Shown one piece after another: positions 1 to 7,729 of a stretch of DNA of 7,729 nt (positions within the stretch are counted from its first letter, which is position 1; each line of letters opens with the position of its first letter). The DNA is from Halieaceae bacterium. Its GTDB lineage: Bacteria > Pseudomonadota > Gammaproteobacteria > Pseudomonadales > Halieaceae. A program made the position numbers and the translations under genes. The stretch is from contig CABYEX010000045.1 in NCBI GenBank assembly GCA_902518075.1, positions 1 through 7,729 on the forward strand. Direction: 5' to 3'. The notes under the pieces were generated by a model, which worked only from the letters and a program-made list of their open reading frames with translations, did no database searches and was not told the origin of the DNA.

Positions 1-119
1 CACGTGTGCTTGAGGACGCGGTGGTAGAGAAACTGCTGTCCACCGCCACTATTTCAGAGGTGGAGTGCAGTTATCAGGCCGCGCTGGCCAAGGCAAGACC
101 AACCACGCCAGCCGCATAG
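1..119 (+). CDS. tig: Trigger factor, C-terminal fragment (partial at 5' end)
   Basis: This is the 3' end of a gene cut by the window edge. The reading frame begins at base 3 and gives 38 codons before a TAG stop at 117-119. The visible residues include [20 protein letters not shown] and end in TTPAA. The VLE(D/E)xVV(E/D)xxL pattern followed by a short strand region matches the C-terminal end of trigger factor, the ribosome-bound chaperone and prolyl isomerase that receives nascent chains at the exit tunnel. Only the end of the C-terminal chaperone domain is visible; the ribosome-binding and PPIase domains lie outside. Context supports the call, because tig directly upstream of clpP is the usual order in gammaproteobacteria. 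The gap to clpP is only 13-19 bp, so the two are probably co-transcribed. The short alanine- and threonine-rich tail is lineage-specific. Confidence 0.9.
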   Translation, partial: RVLEDAVVEKLLSTATISEVECSYQAALAKARPTTPAA

Positions 120-126
120 ACAGCAA

Positions 127-132
127 AGAGGA
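127..132 (+). promoter_or_regulatory. clpP ribosome binding site that favours the second ATG
   Basis: AGAGGA directly abuts the ATG at 133, which is too close for a normal Shine-Dalgarno interaction. It lies 6 nt before a second in-frame ATG at 139, which is ideal spacing. The sequence therefore favours 139 as the main start, making a protein two residues shorter. Both forms would give the same mature protein after propeptide removal. Confidence 0.6.
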
Positions 133-138
133 ATGAGC

Positions 139-756
139 ATGGAAGAGTCAGGTTTCAGTCAGGACCCACAGGCTATTGGTTTGGTGCCGATGGTGATCGA
201 GCAGACTTCTCGTGGGGAACGCTCCTTCGATATTTATTCGCGGCTCCTGAAGGAGAGGGTGATCTTTATCGTAGGTGCGATTGAGGATCACATGGCGAAC
301 TTGATCGTTGCGCAGCTCCTGTTTCTGGAATCTGAGAATCCCGATAAGGACGTGCACCTCTACATCAACAGTCCCGGTGGTTCTGTGACGGCAGGACTGT
401 CGATTTACGATACGATGCGCTTCATCAAGCCAGATGTCAGCACTATGTGCATTGGTCAGGCCGCTTCCATGGGTGCTTTTTTGCTTAGTGGCGGCACCAA
501 AGGTAAGCGCTGCATCCTGCCCAATGCGCGCACCATGATCCACCAGCCCAGCGGCGGCGCTCAGGGGCAGGCTTCGGATATCGAAATTCAGGCCAAAGAG
601 ATCTTGTTTCTCCGAGAGCGCCTAAATAGTCTCTTAGCAGATCATACGGGCCAGACCATGGAAGTGATCGAACGCGACACGGAGCGAGATCGCTTCATGA
701 GCGCCGAGCAGAGCGTGGAATACGGGCTGGTCGATGAGGTCATCACCAGTCGCTAG
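139..756 (+). CDS. clpP: ATP-dependent Clp protease proteolytic subunit ClpP
   Basis: ClpP is a cytoplasmic serine peptidase (family S14). It forms a double-heptamer chamber that degrades proteins unfolded by ClpX or ClpA. From the ATG at 139 it has 205 residues (207 from the ATG at 133); the E. coli precursor has 207. Numbered from 133, the catalytic triad is complete: Ser112 in GQAASMGA, His137 in MIHQP, and Asp186 in TERDRF. The block from [20 protein letters not shown] onward is nearly identical to E. coli. By that alignment the first ~15 residues are the propeptide removed by self-cleavage. The INSPGG segment (79-83) is the oxyanion and substrate-strand region. The start at 139 is preferred because AGAGGA sits 6 nt upstream of it. 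It follows tig closely and precedes clpX, its partner ATPase. Nothing is missing or broken. Confidence 0.98.
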   Translation: MEESGFSQDPQAIGLVPMVIEQTSRGERSFDIYSRLLKERVIFIVGAIEDHMANLIVAQLLFLESENPDKDVHLYINSPGGSVTAGLSIYDTMRFIKPDVSTMCIGQAASMGAFLLSGGTKGKRCILPNARTMIHQPSGGAQGQASDIEIQAKEILFLRERLNSLLADHTGQTMEVIERDTERDRFMSAEQSVEYGLVDEVITSR

Positions 757-777
757 GAGACCCAAACCGCAGCAGCA

Positions 778-831
778 TCCTGACTTGCAAAGTCCCCTGA
801 AACGTATCAAGGTTAGTGGCAAGTAGCAGGA
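778..831 (+). other. Long imperfect hairpin in the clpP-clpX intergenic RNA
   Basis: TCCTG at 778-782 pairs with CAGGA at 827-831, and ACTTGC at 783-788 pairs with GCAAGT at 819-824. This makes an 11-bp stem interrupted only by a 2-nt bulge (825-826). Inside the loop, 796-800 (CCTGA) can pair with 807-812 (TCAAGG) with one bulged A, forming an apical stem. No U-tract follows, so it is not a standard terminator. A second CAGGA at 836-840 overlaps the clpX Shine-Dalgarno sequence and could compete for the left arm. The pairing is seen in the sequence; any role in processing, stability or clpX translation is inference. Confidence 0.45.
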
Positions 832-846
832 GCATCAGGACATTTC

Positions 847-2136
<1,290 letters not shown>

Positions 2137-2145
2137 CGATTCTGT

Positions 2146-2162
2146 GCCGCTCCCCGGGCGGC
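2146..2162 (+). terminator. GC-rich hairpin after clpX, weak or partial terminator
   Basis: GCCGC at 2146-2150 pairs with GCGGC at 2158-2162 around a TCCCCGG loop. T2151-G2157 and C2152-G2156 could extend the stem. It begins 10 nt after the clpX stop. Only two T residues follow before the sequence becomes mixed, so a classical intrinsic terminator is not supported. It could act as a 3' stabilising hairpin or allow partial readthrough into lon. Confidence 0.35.
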
Positions 2163-2213
2163 TTCATCAATCCAGTTTAACCCGTTATGGGTACTTATTT
2201 ATGTCCGCGGGCG

Positions 2214-2241
2214 TTTAAGAGGCCGCACTGAGCCCTCATAT
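2214..2241 (+). promoter_or_regulatory. Candidate sigma-32 (heat-shock) promoter of lon
   Basis: CCTCATAT at 2234-2241 matches the sigma-32 -10 consensus CCCCATNT at all but one position. Thirteen nucleotides upstream, TTTAAGA at 2214-2220 is a weaker match (4 of 7) to the -35 consensus CTTGAAA. Transcription would start roughly 10-20 nt before the lon ATG at 2266. lon is an established sigma-32 gene in E. coli, which makes the match plausible, but the -35 is weak and the start site is unmapped. Confidence 0.4.
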
Positions 2242-2265
2242 CTGGCAATAGGAATGGAGTAGACA

Positions 2266-4686
2266 ATGACTGATCAAGACCACCAATTGCCCTTGCTGCC
2301 GCTACGTGATGTGGTGGTATACCCCCACATGGTGCTGCCGTTATTTGTCGGGCGCGAGCGGTCGATCGAAGCCTTGGAGCATGCCATGCTCGATAACAAG
2401 CAAGTACTACTGGTGGCTCAGCGTAACGCGTCTGATGATCAACCAGGCGTTGATGACCTTTACCAGGTCGGGACCGTGTCCAACATCCTTCAGCTACTTA
2501 AGTTGCCCGACGGCACGATTAAGGTGCTAGTTGAGGGCAGTTATCGTGCGGCGGTCTTGGCCATAGACGACGACGAGCAATTTGCGGTGGCGTCGGTCAG
2601 ACAGATTGAAGCCGACCCTATTTCCGAGCGCGACGCCGCCTCTCTGGTCAAGGCGACGGTAGAGCAATTCGAGAAATACGTTGGTTTGAGCAAAAAAGTG
2701 CCTGCCGAGGTCCTGACTTCCCTCTCTGGCATCGATGAAGCGGGTCGCCTCGCGGACACTATTTCAGCCCATATGGGCGTTGATCTGGAAGAGAAGCAGC
2801 GCATTCTGGAAATTGCTGACGTGCAAGGGCGCCTCGAGCATCTCCAATCCCTGATGAATGCGGAGATTGACCTGTTTCAGGTTGAAAAGCGCATCCGCGG
2901 TCGGGTTAAAAAGCAGATGGAAAAAAGCCAGCGCGAGTACTATCTCAACGAGCAAATGAAGGCGATTCAGAAAGAGCTCGGCGAGATGGAAGACGCGCCG
3001 AATGAAGTCGATGAATTGCAAAACAAGATCAATGAAGCACGTATGCCAGAAGAGGCGTTAGAAAAGGCCAATGCTGAGCTGAGCAAGCTCAAGATGATGT
3101 CGCCGATGTCGGCCGAGGCGTCTGTCGTCCGGGGTTACCTCGACTGGATGGTGAGTATCCCGTGGTTCAAGCGCAGCAAAGTCCGCCACGACCTTAAGCG
3201 GGCGCAGGCCGTGTTGGACGAGGATCATTTCGGGCTCGAGGAAGTAAAGGAGCGCATTTTAGAGTACCTAGCCGTTCAAAAGCGCGTGCGAAAATTGAAA
3301 GGCCCCGTGCTCTGCCTCGTTGGGCCGCCTGGTGTTGGTAAAACCTCTTTGGGCGAATCAATTGCTCGATCAACAAACCGAAAATTCATCAGAATGGCGC
3401 TGGGCGGTGTGCGAGATGAAGCAGAAATCAGGGGTCATCGACGCACCTATATCGGCTCCATGCCCGGTAAATTGTTGCAGAAAATGTCCAAAGCCGGGGT
3501 GAGAAACCCGCTTTTCCTGCTGGATGAGATCGACAAGATGGGGATGGATCACCGAGGTGACCCGGCTTCTGCTATGCTGGAAGTGCTCGACCCCGAACAG
3601 AATCACGCATTTAACGACCACTATCTTGAGGTCGACTACGATCTTTCCGACGTGATGTTTGTCTGCACCTCCAACACGATGAACATCCCCGGGCCATTAC
3701 TGGACCGAATGGAGGTGATTCGCATCCCGGGCTACACCGAGGATGAGAAACTCAACATCGCCCAGAAGTATCTGATACCCAAGCAAATCAAGCTGAATGG
3801 GCTCAAACCCGACGAGATCGACCTCTCGGAAGAAGCCTGCCTGGATATCATCCGTTACTACACTCGCGAAGCGGGGGTAAGGGCATTGGAGCGCCAGATT
3901 GCCAAAGTGTGCCGCAAGATGGTCAAGGCTTTCGCTCTGGGCGAGAGAGATTTGGGGCAGACAATCAGCCCGGGACCCCTGCCGGATATCCTCGGCGTGA
4001 GGAAATTTAACTTCGGCACGGCCGAGCAGGAAAACAAGGTTGGTCAGGTCACGGGCCTGGCCTGGACGTCTGTTGGCGGTGAGCTCCTGACGGTTGAGGT
4101 CGCGGCGACCCGGGGTAAGGGCCGCGTTGTGAAAACGGGTTCTTTGGGTGACGTCATGCAGGAGTCGATCCAGGCTGCCAACACAGTCGTTAGAGCCAAG
4201 TCGCAAACCTTGGGGATTCCTGCGCGCTTTCATGACACGCGCGACATGCATATTCACGTCCCCGAGGGTGCGACCCCCAAGGATGGCCCCAGCGCGGGCA
4301 TTGCGATGTGCACCGCACTGGTGAGTAGTTTCACGGAAATTCCTGTGCGAGCTGAGGTCGCCATGACGGGCGAAATCACGCTCCGTGGAGAGGTTCTCCC
4401 CATCGGGGGCTTGAAGGAAAAGCTCCTCGCGGCTCGCCGGGGGGGTATCAGCACGGTCGTGATTCCCCACGAAAACGAACGAGACCTTCAGGAAGTACCT
4501 GATAATATAAAAGAAAATTTGGATATCCGGCCGGTGAAGTGGATCGATGAGGTGCTGGCGATTGCGCTCGAGCGCCTGCCCGAGCCCCTCGACGATGACA
4601 CCTATCTCGCAGATTCTGAAAGTATTGGGCACGGCGATGATGCGGCACAGGAATCCACGGATGCTAATCGGCCCAGATCCCACTGA
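2266..4686 (+). CDS. lon: ATP-dependent protease La (Lon, LonA type)
   Basis: Lon is a cytoplasmic hexameric AAA+ serine protease that degrades misfolded proteins and selected regulators. This copy has 806 residues, against 784 in E. coli. The N-terminal substrate-binding (LAN) domain starts with [21 protein letters not shown] charged coiled-coil linker follows at ~185-280. The AAA+ module has Walker A GPPGVGKT (353-360) and Walker B LFLLDEID (416-423). The C-terminal protease domain has the Ser-Lys dyad: Ser676 in KDGPSAG and Lys719 in GGLKEK, with the same 43-residue spacing as in E. coli. After the protease domain there is an acidic tail of ~25-30 residues ending in NRPRSH; it probably accounts for most of the extra length and looks disordered. 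Start ATG 2266 has GGAG at 2256-2259, 6 nt upstream. A sigma-32-like promoter lies just upstream, in keeping with heat-shock control. The gene is intact. Confidence 0.98.
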   Translation: MTDQDHQLPLLPLRDVVVYPHMVLPLFVGRERSIEALEHAMLDNKQVLLVAQRNASDDQPGVDDLYQVGTVSNILQLLKLPDGTIKVLVEGSYRAAVLAIDDDEQFAVASVRQIEADPISERDAASLVKATVEQFEKYVGLSKKVPAEVLTSLSGIDEAGRLADTISAHMGVDLEEKQRILEIADVQGRLEHLQSLMNAEIDLFQVEKRIRGRVKKQMEKSQREYYLNEQMKAIQKELGEMEDAPNEVDELQNKINEARMPEEALEKANAELSKLKMMSPMSAEASVVRGYLDWMVSIPWFKRSKVRHDLKRAQAVLDEDHFGLEEVKERILEYLAVQKRVRKLKGPVLCLVGPPGVGKTSLGESIARSTNRKFIRMALGGVRDEAEIRGHRRTYIGSMPGKLLQKMSKAGVRNPLFLLDEIDKMGMDHRGDPASAMLEVLDPEQNHAFNDHYLEVDYDLSDVMFVCTSNTMNIPGPLLDRMEVIRIPGYTEDEKLNIAQKYLIPKQIKLNGLKPDEIDLSEEACLDIIRYYTREAGVRALERQIAKVCRKMVKAFALGERDLGQTISPGPLPDILGVRKFNFGTAEQENKVGQVTGLAWTSVGGELLTVEVAATRGKGRVVKTGSLGDVMQESIQAANTVVRAKSQTLGIPARFHDTRDMHIHVPEGATPKDGPSAGIAMCTALVSSFTEIPVRAEVAMTGEITLRGEVLPIGGLKEKLLAARRGGISTVVIPHENERDLQEVPDNIKENLDIRPVKWIDEVLAIALERLPEPLDDDTYLADSESIGHGDDAAQESTDANRPRSH

Positions 4687-4703
4687 TTCCAAGCGTTTCA
4701 GCG

Positions 4704-4732
4704 TTGACCGCACCTATTGGCAGGAGTAGGCT
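4704..4732 (+). promoter_or_regulatory. Candidate sigma-70 promoter upstream of hupB
   Basis: TTGACC at 4704-4709 matches five of six -35 consensus bases. After a 17-nt spacer, TAGGCT at 4727-4732 keeps the three most conserved -10 positions (T1, A2, T6). Transcription would begin near 4739-4741, leaving a leader of ~55 nt before the GTG at 4796. A separate promoter for this gene fits its likely high expression compared with lon, but the -10 is only a partial match. Confidence 0.4.
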
Positions 4733-4743
4733 ATTAGTAGGCT
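4725..4743 (+). repeat. 8-bp direct repeat spaced by one helical turn
   Basis: AGTAGGCT occurs at 4725-4732 and again at 4736-4743, separated by ATT. The centre-to-centre distance is 11 bp, about one turn of DNA, so both copies face the same side of the helix. The first copy contains the candidate hupB -10 element and the second covers the predicted start. This could be an operator, or simply a local duplication. Confidence 0.5.
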
Positions 4744-4795
4744 CTGAGATATGTGCCGGTGAATATTCTGCTCAAAATACTCGAGGGGTAACAAC

Positions 4796-5071
4796 GTGAA
4801 CAAAAATGACTTGATCGACGCTATCGCCGCGGACGCGGATCTTTCCAAGGCTTCTGCCGGTCGTGCACTTGATGCAGCGATTGGAGCGATTACTGGTGCG
4901 CTGGCGAAAGGCGGCAGTGTATCTCTTGTAGGCTTTGGAACTTTTTCCGTGAAGGCGCGAGCAGCACGTCAGGGACGCAATCCGCGTACGGGTGAGACCA
5001 TCCAGATCGCGGCCTCGAACACGCCTGGGTTCAAAGCAGGTAAGGCGCTTAAGGATGCCGTCAACAAATAA
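4796..5071 (+). CDS. hupB: DNA-binding protein HU, beta type
   Basis: HU is a small basic dimeric nucleoid protein that binds and bends DNA with little sequence preference. The 91-residue length equals the family norm (90 in E. coli HU-beta). The N-terminal helical dimerisation region starts [18 protein letters not shown]. The conserved core VGFGTFSVK (45-53) follows. The DNA-intercalating arm tip is RNPRTG at 61-66, with Pro63 as the wedge residue. The protein ends in [11 protein letters not shown]. The start is GTG at 4796, chosen because GAGGGG at 4783-4788 lies 7 nt upstream and because this start gives the standard HU N-terminus. Position between lon and ppiD identifies it as the hupB counterpart. 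A candidate promoter lies upstream and a strong terminator downstream, so it can be expressed as its own unit. IHF is unlikely given the HU-like arm sequence and this position. Confidence 0.97.
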   Translation: MNKNDLIDAIAADADLSKASAGRALDAAIGAITGALAKGGSVSLVGFGTFSVKARAARQGRNPRTGETIQIAASNTPGFKAGKALKDAVNK

Positions 5072-5084
5072 CTGAACCTGTTAT

Positions 5085-5100
5085 GCCGTCTTGGGGCGGC
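5085..5100 (+). other. Small hairpin preceding the hupB terminator
   Basis: GCCGTC at 5085-5090 pairs with GGCGGC at 5095-5100 (one G-U pair) around a TTGG loop. It lies 13 nt after the hupB stop and 6 nt before the terminator hairpin. Without a U-tract it is not a terminator by itself; protection of the 3' end of the mRNA is one possibility. Confidence 0.3.
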
Positions 5101-5106
5101 TGCGAG

Positions 5107-5132
5107 GAAGGCGCCATTGTGCGCCTTCTTTT
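5107..5132 (+). terminator. Intrinsic terminator of hupB
   Basis: GAAGGCGC at 5107-5114 pairs perfectly with GCGCCTTC at 5121-5128 around a 6-nt loop (CATTGT). TTTT follows at 5129-5132. The 8-bp GC-rich stem with an immediate T-run is a classical rho-independent terminator. It closes the hupB transcript and separates it from ppiD, which starts 47 bp later. Confidence 0.85.
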
Positions 5133-5179
5133 CGTCTAGTACCTTCGATTTCAGCCAACCGTAAAAGAGCTTTTCTACT

Positions 5180-7057
5180 ATGCTTCAGTCCATGCGCCAG
5201 AGCACCCAGAGCACCGCAGCAAAGGTAATCATTGGCCTTATCGTGCTCTCCTTTGCTGCTTTTGGTTTGGAGACATTATTGCCTGGCGGCGCTGGCACAT
5301 CGGTTGCTAAGGTCAATGGTGAGGAAATCACGCCGATCGCGTTGCAGGAGGCGATCAGCCAGCAAAAACGTCAATTGGTCAGTGTGCTGGGGGAGGATAT
5401 TGACCCTGCGCTGCTGGATGACGACCGATTGCAACCGAGAGCACTTCAATCGCTGATCCAGCGCGCACTGCTACTGCAGAAAAGCGCGGCATTAAATCTG
5501 GTAGCGTCTGAGATGCAGGTTGGCAAGTCAATCACCTCCATTGAGGCGTTTCAGTTAAATGGCATGTTTTCTCCCGATGCCTACAAGAGTGTGCTGGCTA
5601 ATGCTGGTTACACGCCGGAGCGGTTTCGCCGAGCGCAGGCTGACGACATTGTCCTAAAGCAACTGCAAACCGCGGTCAGCCAGACCGAATTTGCCACCCA
5701 GACCGAAATTGCGGCAGCGGCCAACCTCATCGCCGAGGAGCGCGACGTCCGCTACCTCGTCATTCCTGATACGGGGCTGCTGACCGGCGAGGATCTCTCC
5801 GACACGGCGTTACAAAATTACTACCAACAGAATGAGGCCGCCTTTTTTAACCCTGAGCAGTTGGTGGTCGATTACATCCTGCTCGAGCCCGGCGACTTTT
5901 TGGTGTCAGTGGATGAGTCGATTGTGGAGGACCAATACGAAGCCGTTAAGGACGAGTACGAAGTCGCGGAACAGGCGCGTGTCTCTCATATCTTGCTGAT
6001 TCAAGAGTCCGACGAGTCGGACGCTGCCTATGTGCAGCGGGTAGCCGAAACGGCAGAGCGGATCGGGCGTGGAGAGGAGTTTGCTGACCTTGCGTTCGAG
6101 CTCTCAGATGATTTTGGCTCAGCCAGCCTCGGTGGTGAGCTGGGTTTTACCGATGGTTCTGCTTTTCCTGATGAAATGGAGACGGCTATCGCAGCACTGG
6201 CTGAACCGGGTGATATTTCCGGCGCGGTCGAAACCGATGCAGGCACCCATTTTATTCGCCTCGAAGAGCGCATCGCGGGAGATGCTGTTGATTACGCCTC
6301 GGTGCGAGAGGATGTTCGCGCCTCAATAGAAGCCGCAGAGGCTGAACGGAAGTTATTGATTGCGGTCGAGGAGTTGAGAGATCTAGCCTTCAATGCGCCT
6401 GATCTCACCGGGCCGGCGGCAGCGATCGGCGCCGAGGTGCAGGTGTCGGAGCCATTTTCACTGGAGGGGGGCGTTGGCCTATTTGCTGACACACGCCTGA
6501 GAGAGCTCGCTTTCTCGGATGATGTGAAAGCCTCTGGCAACAATAGCGAAGTACTGGAGTTATCTGGACAGCGATTTATTGCCGTTCAGGTTCGGGACGC
6601 TCGCGCACCACAAATCGCGCCCTTTGAAGAAGTCGAAAGTGAGGTGCGGCGCGGCCTGAGAACTGAGCTTGAGACGGCAGCGCTGGCGGATATGACTGCG
6701 CGTGCGCAGACTTTGCTGGCATCAGGCGAGTCAATGGAGGCTGCAGCCAGCGCTTTGGGTGTGGAGTGGCGGGTCGAGCTCGCCGCGACACGGTTAACCA
6801 GTCAACTTCCACAGCCGGTTTTGGAGACAGCATTTGCCATGCCGCAGGGTCAAACAGACGCCCTTCGCACGGTGCCGGTGCCTGGAGAGGGCTACGCGCT
6901 CGTCCAGTTGGCGCGAGTGAATCCCGGCGAGGTCTCCGCGTTGAGTAGCGCCGAGGCACAGCAATTGTCAGACCTCCGCAGTGGTGAACAACAGCGGCTC
7001 AGCTTTGACGAGTTTTTGGCCTATCAGCGCACCGCAGCCGATATCGTCATTCGTTAA
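5180..7057 (+). CDS. ppiD: Periplasmic chaperone PpiD (SurA-like, parvulin domain)
   Basis: PpiD is anchored in the inner membrane by one N-terminal helix, with its bulk in the periplasm, where it meets proteins emerging from the SecYEG translocon. The 625-residue length matches E. coli (623). A short cytoplasmic end (MLQSMRQSTQS) precedes a hydrophobic segment at ~13-34 (VIIGLIVLSFAAFGL). There is no cleavage motif, so this is a membrane anchor rather than a removed signal. A SurA-N-like chaperone region covers ~41-175, starting VAKVNGEEI. One parvulin domain lies at ~266-362, with VSHILL, a GELGF-type segment (319-323) and a closing GTHFIRLEER. A second helical chaperone region extends to the C-terminus. 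The E. coli parvulin domain is reported to lack isomerase activity, so activity here should not be assumed. Start ATG 5180 gives the standard N-terminus; AGAG at 5166-5169 is a weak, somewhat distant ribosome binding site. No clear promoter is visible in the 47 bp after the hupB terminator. Confidence 0.95.
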   Translation: MLQSMRQSTQSTAAKVIIGLIVLSFAAFGLETLLPGGAGTSVAKVNGEEITPIALQEAISQQKRQLVSVLGEDIDPALLDDDRLQPRALQSLIQRALLLQKSAALNLVASEMQVGKSITSIEAFQLNGMFSPDAYKSVLANAGYTPERFRRAQADDIVLKQLQTAVSQTEFATQTEIAAAANLIAEERDVRYLVIPDTGLLTGEDLSDTALQNYYQQNEAAFFNPEQLVVDYILLEPGDFLVSVDESIVEDQYEAVKDEYEVAEQARVSHILLIQESDESDAAYVQRVAETAERIGRGEEFADLAFELSDDFGSASLGGELGFTDGSAFPDEMETAIAALAEPGDISGAVETDAGTHFIRLEERIAGDAVDYASVREDVRASIEAAEAERKLLIAVEELRDLAFNAPDLTGPAAAIGAEVQVSEPFSLEGGVGLFADTRLRELAFSDDVKASGNNSEVLELSGQRFIAVQVRDARAPQIAPFEEVESEVRRGLRTELETAALADMTARAQTLLASGESMEAAASALGVEWRVELAATRLTSQLPQPVLETAFAMPQGQTDALRTVPVPGEGYALVQLARVNPGEVSALSSAEAQQLSDLRSGEQQRLSFDEFLAYQRTAADIVIR

Positions 7058-7090
7058 GACAGTGCTGGCCCCCAACCAAATACAGCCACT

Positions 7091-7672
7091 GTGAGTGAAG
7101 CTGCAGACACGGGCGGGTCGCTCGAGGAGTTGTTGGGTCAGGTTCCTGACAGACACCATGCGCTGAGTCGAAAAGACGGCGTGCTTTCCGTGAACGGACG
7201 CCATCCCGCACCGCTCGATCAGTGGCAGCCTGACTACTGTGGTGATATCGATATGGCCATCTCATCAGATGGCACCTGGTATCACGAAGGTTTGATGATC
7301 AAGCGTCCTGAGCTGTGGCAGTTGTTCGCGGGGATTCTGCGCCGCGAGGCAGACGACGAGTACTATTTGGTGACCCCCGTGGAGAAATGTCGCGTAGACG
7401 TCGCGCTGCACCCGTTGATCATCACGGATATGCGACCGGACGAATCGGGGGAGAGCGCTCAGCTATTGGCTGTGCTCAATGCCGGCGGCGTGTTCCCCGT
7501 AGGACCCGATTATCCGCTCAAGCTGGAGAGAAAAGCAGGTGGGGCTGCATATATTGAATTGCCCCACGGACTCTCTGCCTTGTGCTCTAGAGCAGCCTGG
7601 TATCGACTGGTCGACTTGGCAGCTGACGACCACAGCATCGTCAGCGCCGGCGCCAAATTCTTTTTGGGCTGA
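7091..7672 (+). CDS. DUF1285 family protein of unknown function
   Basis: This 193-residue soluble protein has no signal peptide or membrane segment. I recognise it as DUF1285 from the block CGDIDMAISSDGTWYHEG (50-67), then LRREADDEYYLVTPVEK (83-99), which matches that family's signature as I know it. No biochemical role is established that I can name. The start is GTG at 7091. It is the only start-type codon between the ppiD stop, which is in the same frame, and this point; the next in-frame ATG is residue 55, inside the conserved block. No Shine-Dalgarno sequence is visible in the 33 bp between the genes, so translation may be weak or may depend on ribosomes arriving from ppiD. It is likely co-transcribed with ppiD. 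The stop lies 9 bp from the end of a convergent gene. Confidence 0.85.
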   Translation: MSEAADTGGSLEELLGQVPDRHHALSRKDGVLSVNGRHPAPLDQWQPDYCGDIDMAISSDGTWYHEGLMIKRPELWQLFAGILRREADDEYYLVTPVEKCRVDVALHPLIITDMRPDESGESAQLLAVLNAGGVFPVGPDYPLKLERKAGGAAYIELPHGLSALCSRAAWYRLVDLAADDHSIVSAGAKFFLG

Positions 7673-7681
7673 TCCCGTGTC

Positions 7682-7729
7682 TCACATATTGGGATAGTTC
7701 GGCCCGCCAAAGCCCTCTGGGGTCACCCA
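7682..7729 (-). CDS. Electron-transfer flavoprotein:ubiquinone oxidoreductase, C-terminal end (partial)
   Basis: Read on the minus strand from the window edge, one frame gives 15 residues, WVTPEGFGGPNYPNM, then TGA at 7684-7682. The pattern W-V-x-P-E-G-x-G-G-P-x-Y-x-x-M at the very C-terminus is characteristic of ETF-ubiquinone oxidoreductase; the human enzyme ends in a very similar VPEGGGGPAYNGM-type tail. The enzyme passes electrons from reduced ETF (fatty acid and amino acid oxidation) to ubiquinone at the membrane, using FAD and a 4Fe-4S cluster. None of those binding motifs lie in this window, so the call rests on a short tail only. Family members I recall have Gly where this has Phe in GFGGP. 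Confidence 0.65.
   Translation of the reverse strand, partial: WVTPEGFGGPNYPNM

Noticed and set aside
9..55. Possible sigma-32 promoter for clpP inside the tig 3' end (CTTGAGG at 9-15)
   Set aside because: The -35-like element is fair, but no CCCCATNT-like -10 occurs at 13-17 nt; the nearest C-rich/AT motif is about 30 nt away.
2177..2205. Possible sigma-70 promoter in the clpX-lon gap (TTAACC ... TATGTC)
   Set aside because: Only three of six -10 bases match and the -35 is poor; the sigma-32-like site nearer lon is a better candidate.
3697..4713. Long minus-strand open frame (338 codons) across the 3' half of lon
   Set aside because: It lies entirely antisense to the conserved AAA+ and protease domains of lon, its predicted protein has no recognisable motif, and GC-rich coding DNA often leaves such open antisense frames.
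4760..4769. Alternative hupB -10 TATTCT at 4764-4769
   Set aside because: It has four of six consensus bases, but the region 17-18 nt upstream shows no -35 resemblance and the TG is misplaced for an extended -10.
5133..5179. Promoter for ppiD between the hupB terminator and its start codon
   Set aside because: A promoter is expected there, but I could not pair any -35 and -10 elements at an acceptable distance, so none is annotated.

Overview
This window is a conserved protein-quality-control locus from a gammaproteobacterium. The order tig (3' end), clpP, clpX, lon, an HU-beta-type gene and ppiD, all on the + strand, is the arrangement known from Escherichia coli and its relatives. The proteins look gammaproteobacterial: ClpP and ClpX align closely with the E. 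coli proteins as I recall them, and PpiD has the enterobacterial length. The moderately high G+C coding style and the two genes after ppiD differ from E. coli. They suggest a non-enteric, possibly marine or pseudomonad-like lineage, but I cannot fix the genus.

Layout. Positions 1-119 hold the last 38 codons of trigger factor. clpP follows within 20 bp and is probably co-transcribed with it. A 90-bp gap that can fold into a long imperfect hairpin separates clpP from clpX. After clpX comes a 129-bp gap with a GC-rich hairpin lacking a U-tract and, nearer lon, a sigma-32-like promoter. lon is full length with all its catalytic residues. A 109-bp gap with a sigma-70-like promoter and an 8-bp direct repeat leads to hupB, which starts with GTG behind a strong Shine-Dalgarno sequence and ends at a convincing intrinsic terminator. 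ppiD follows as a separate unit. It is trailed 33 bp later by a DUF1285 gene that starts with GTG and has no visible ribosome binding site. The last 48 bp hold the 3' end of a convergent minus-strand gene whose C-terminal residues match electron-transfer flavoprotein:ubiquinone oxidoreductase.

How the genes work together. Trigger factor catches nascent chains at the ribosome. ClpX unfolds substrates and feeds them to the ClpP chamber. Lon is a self-contained ATP-dependent protease. PpiD is an inner-membrane-anchored periplasmic chaperone that acts on proteins leaving the Sec translocon. HU compacts DNA and in E. coli is itself linked to Lon turnover. All full-length genes look intact. I saw no mobile elements, tRNA or rRNA genes, CRISPR arrays, or signs of recent transfer, and no gene-free stretch exceeds 130 bp. 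I found no undescribed biological system here. The observations worth a second look are regulatory (the clpP-clpX and lon leaders and the hupB upstream repeat) or concern the DUF1285 neighbourhood.
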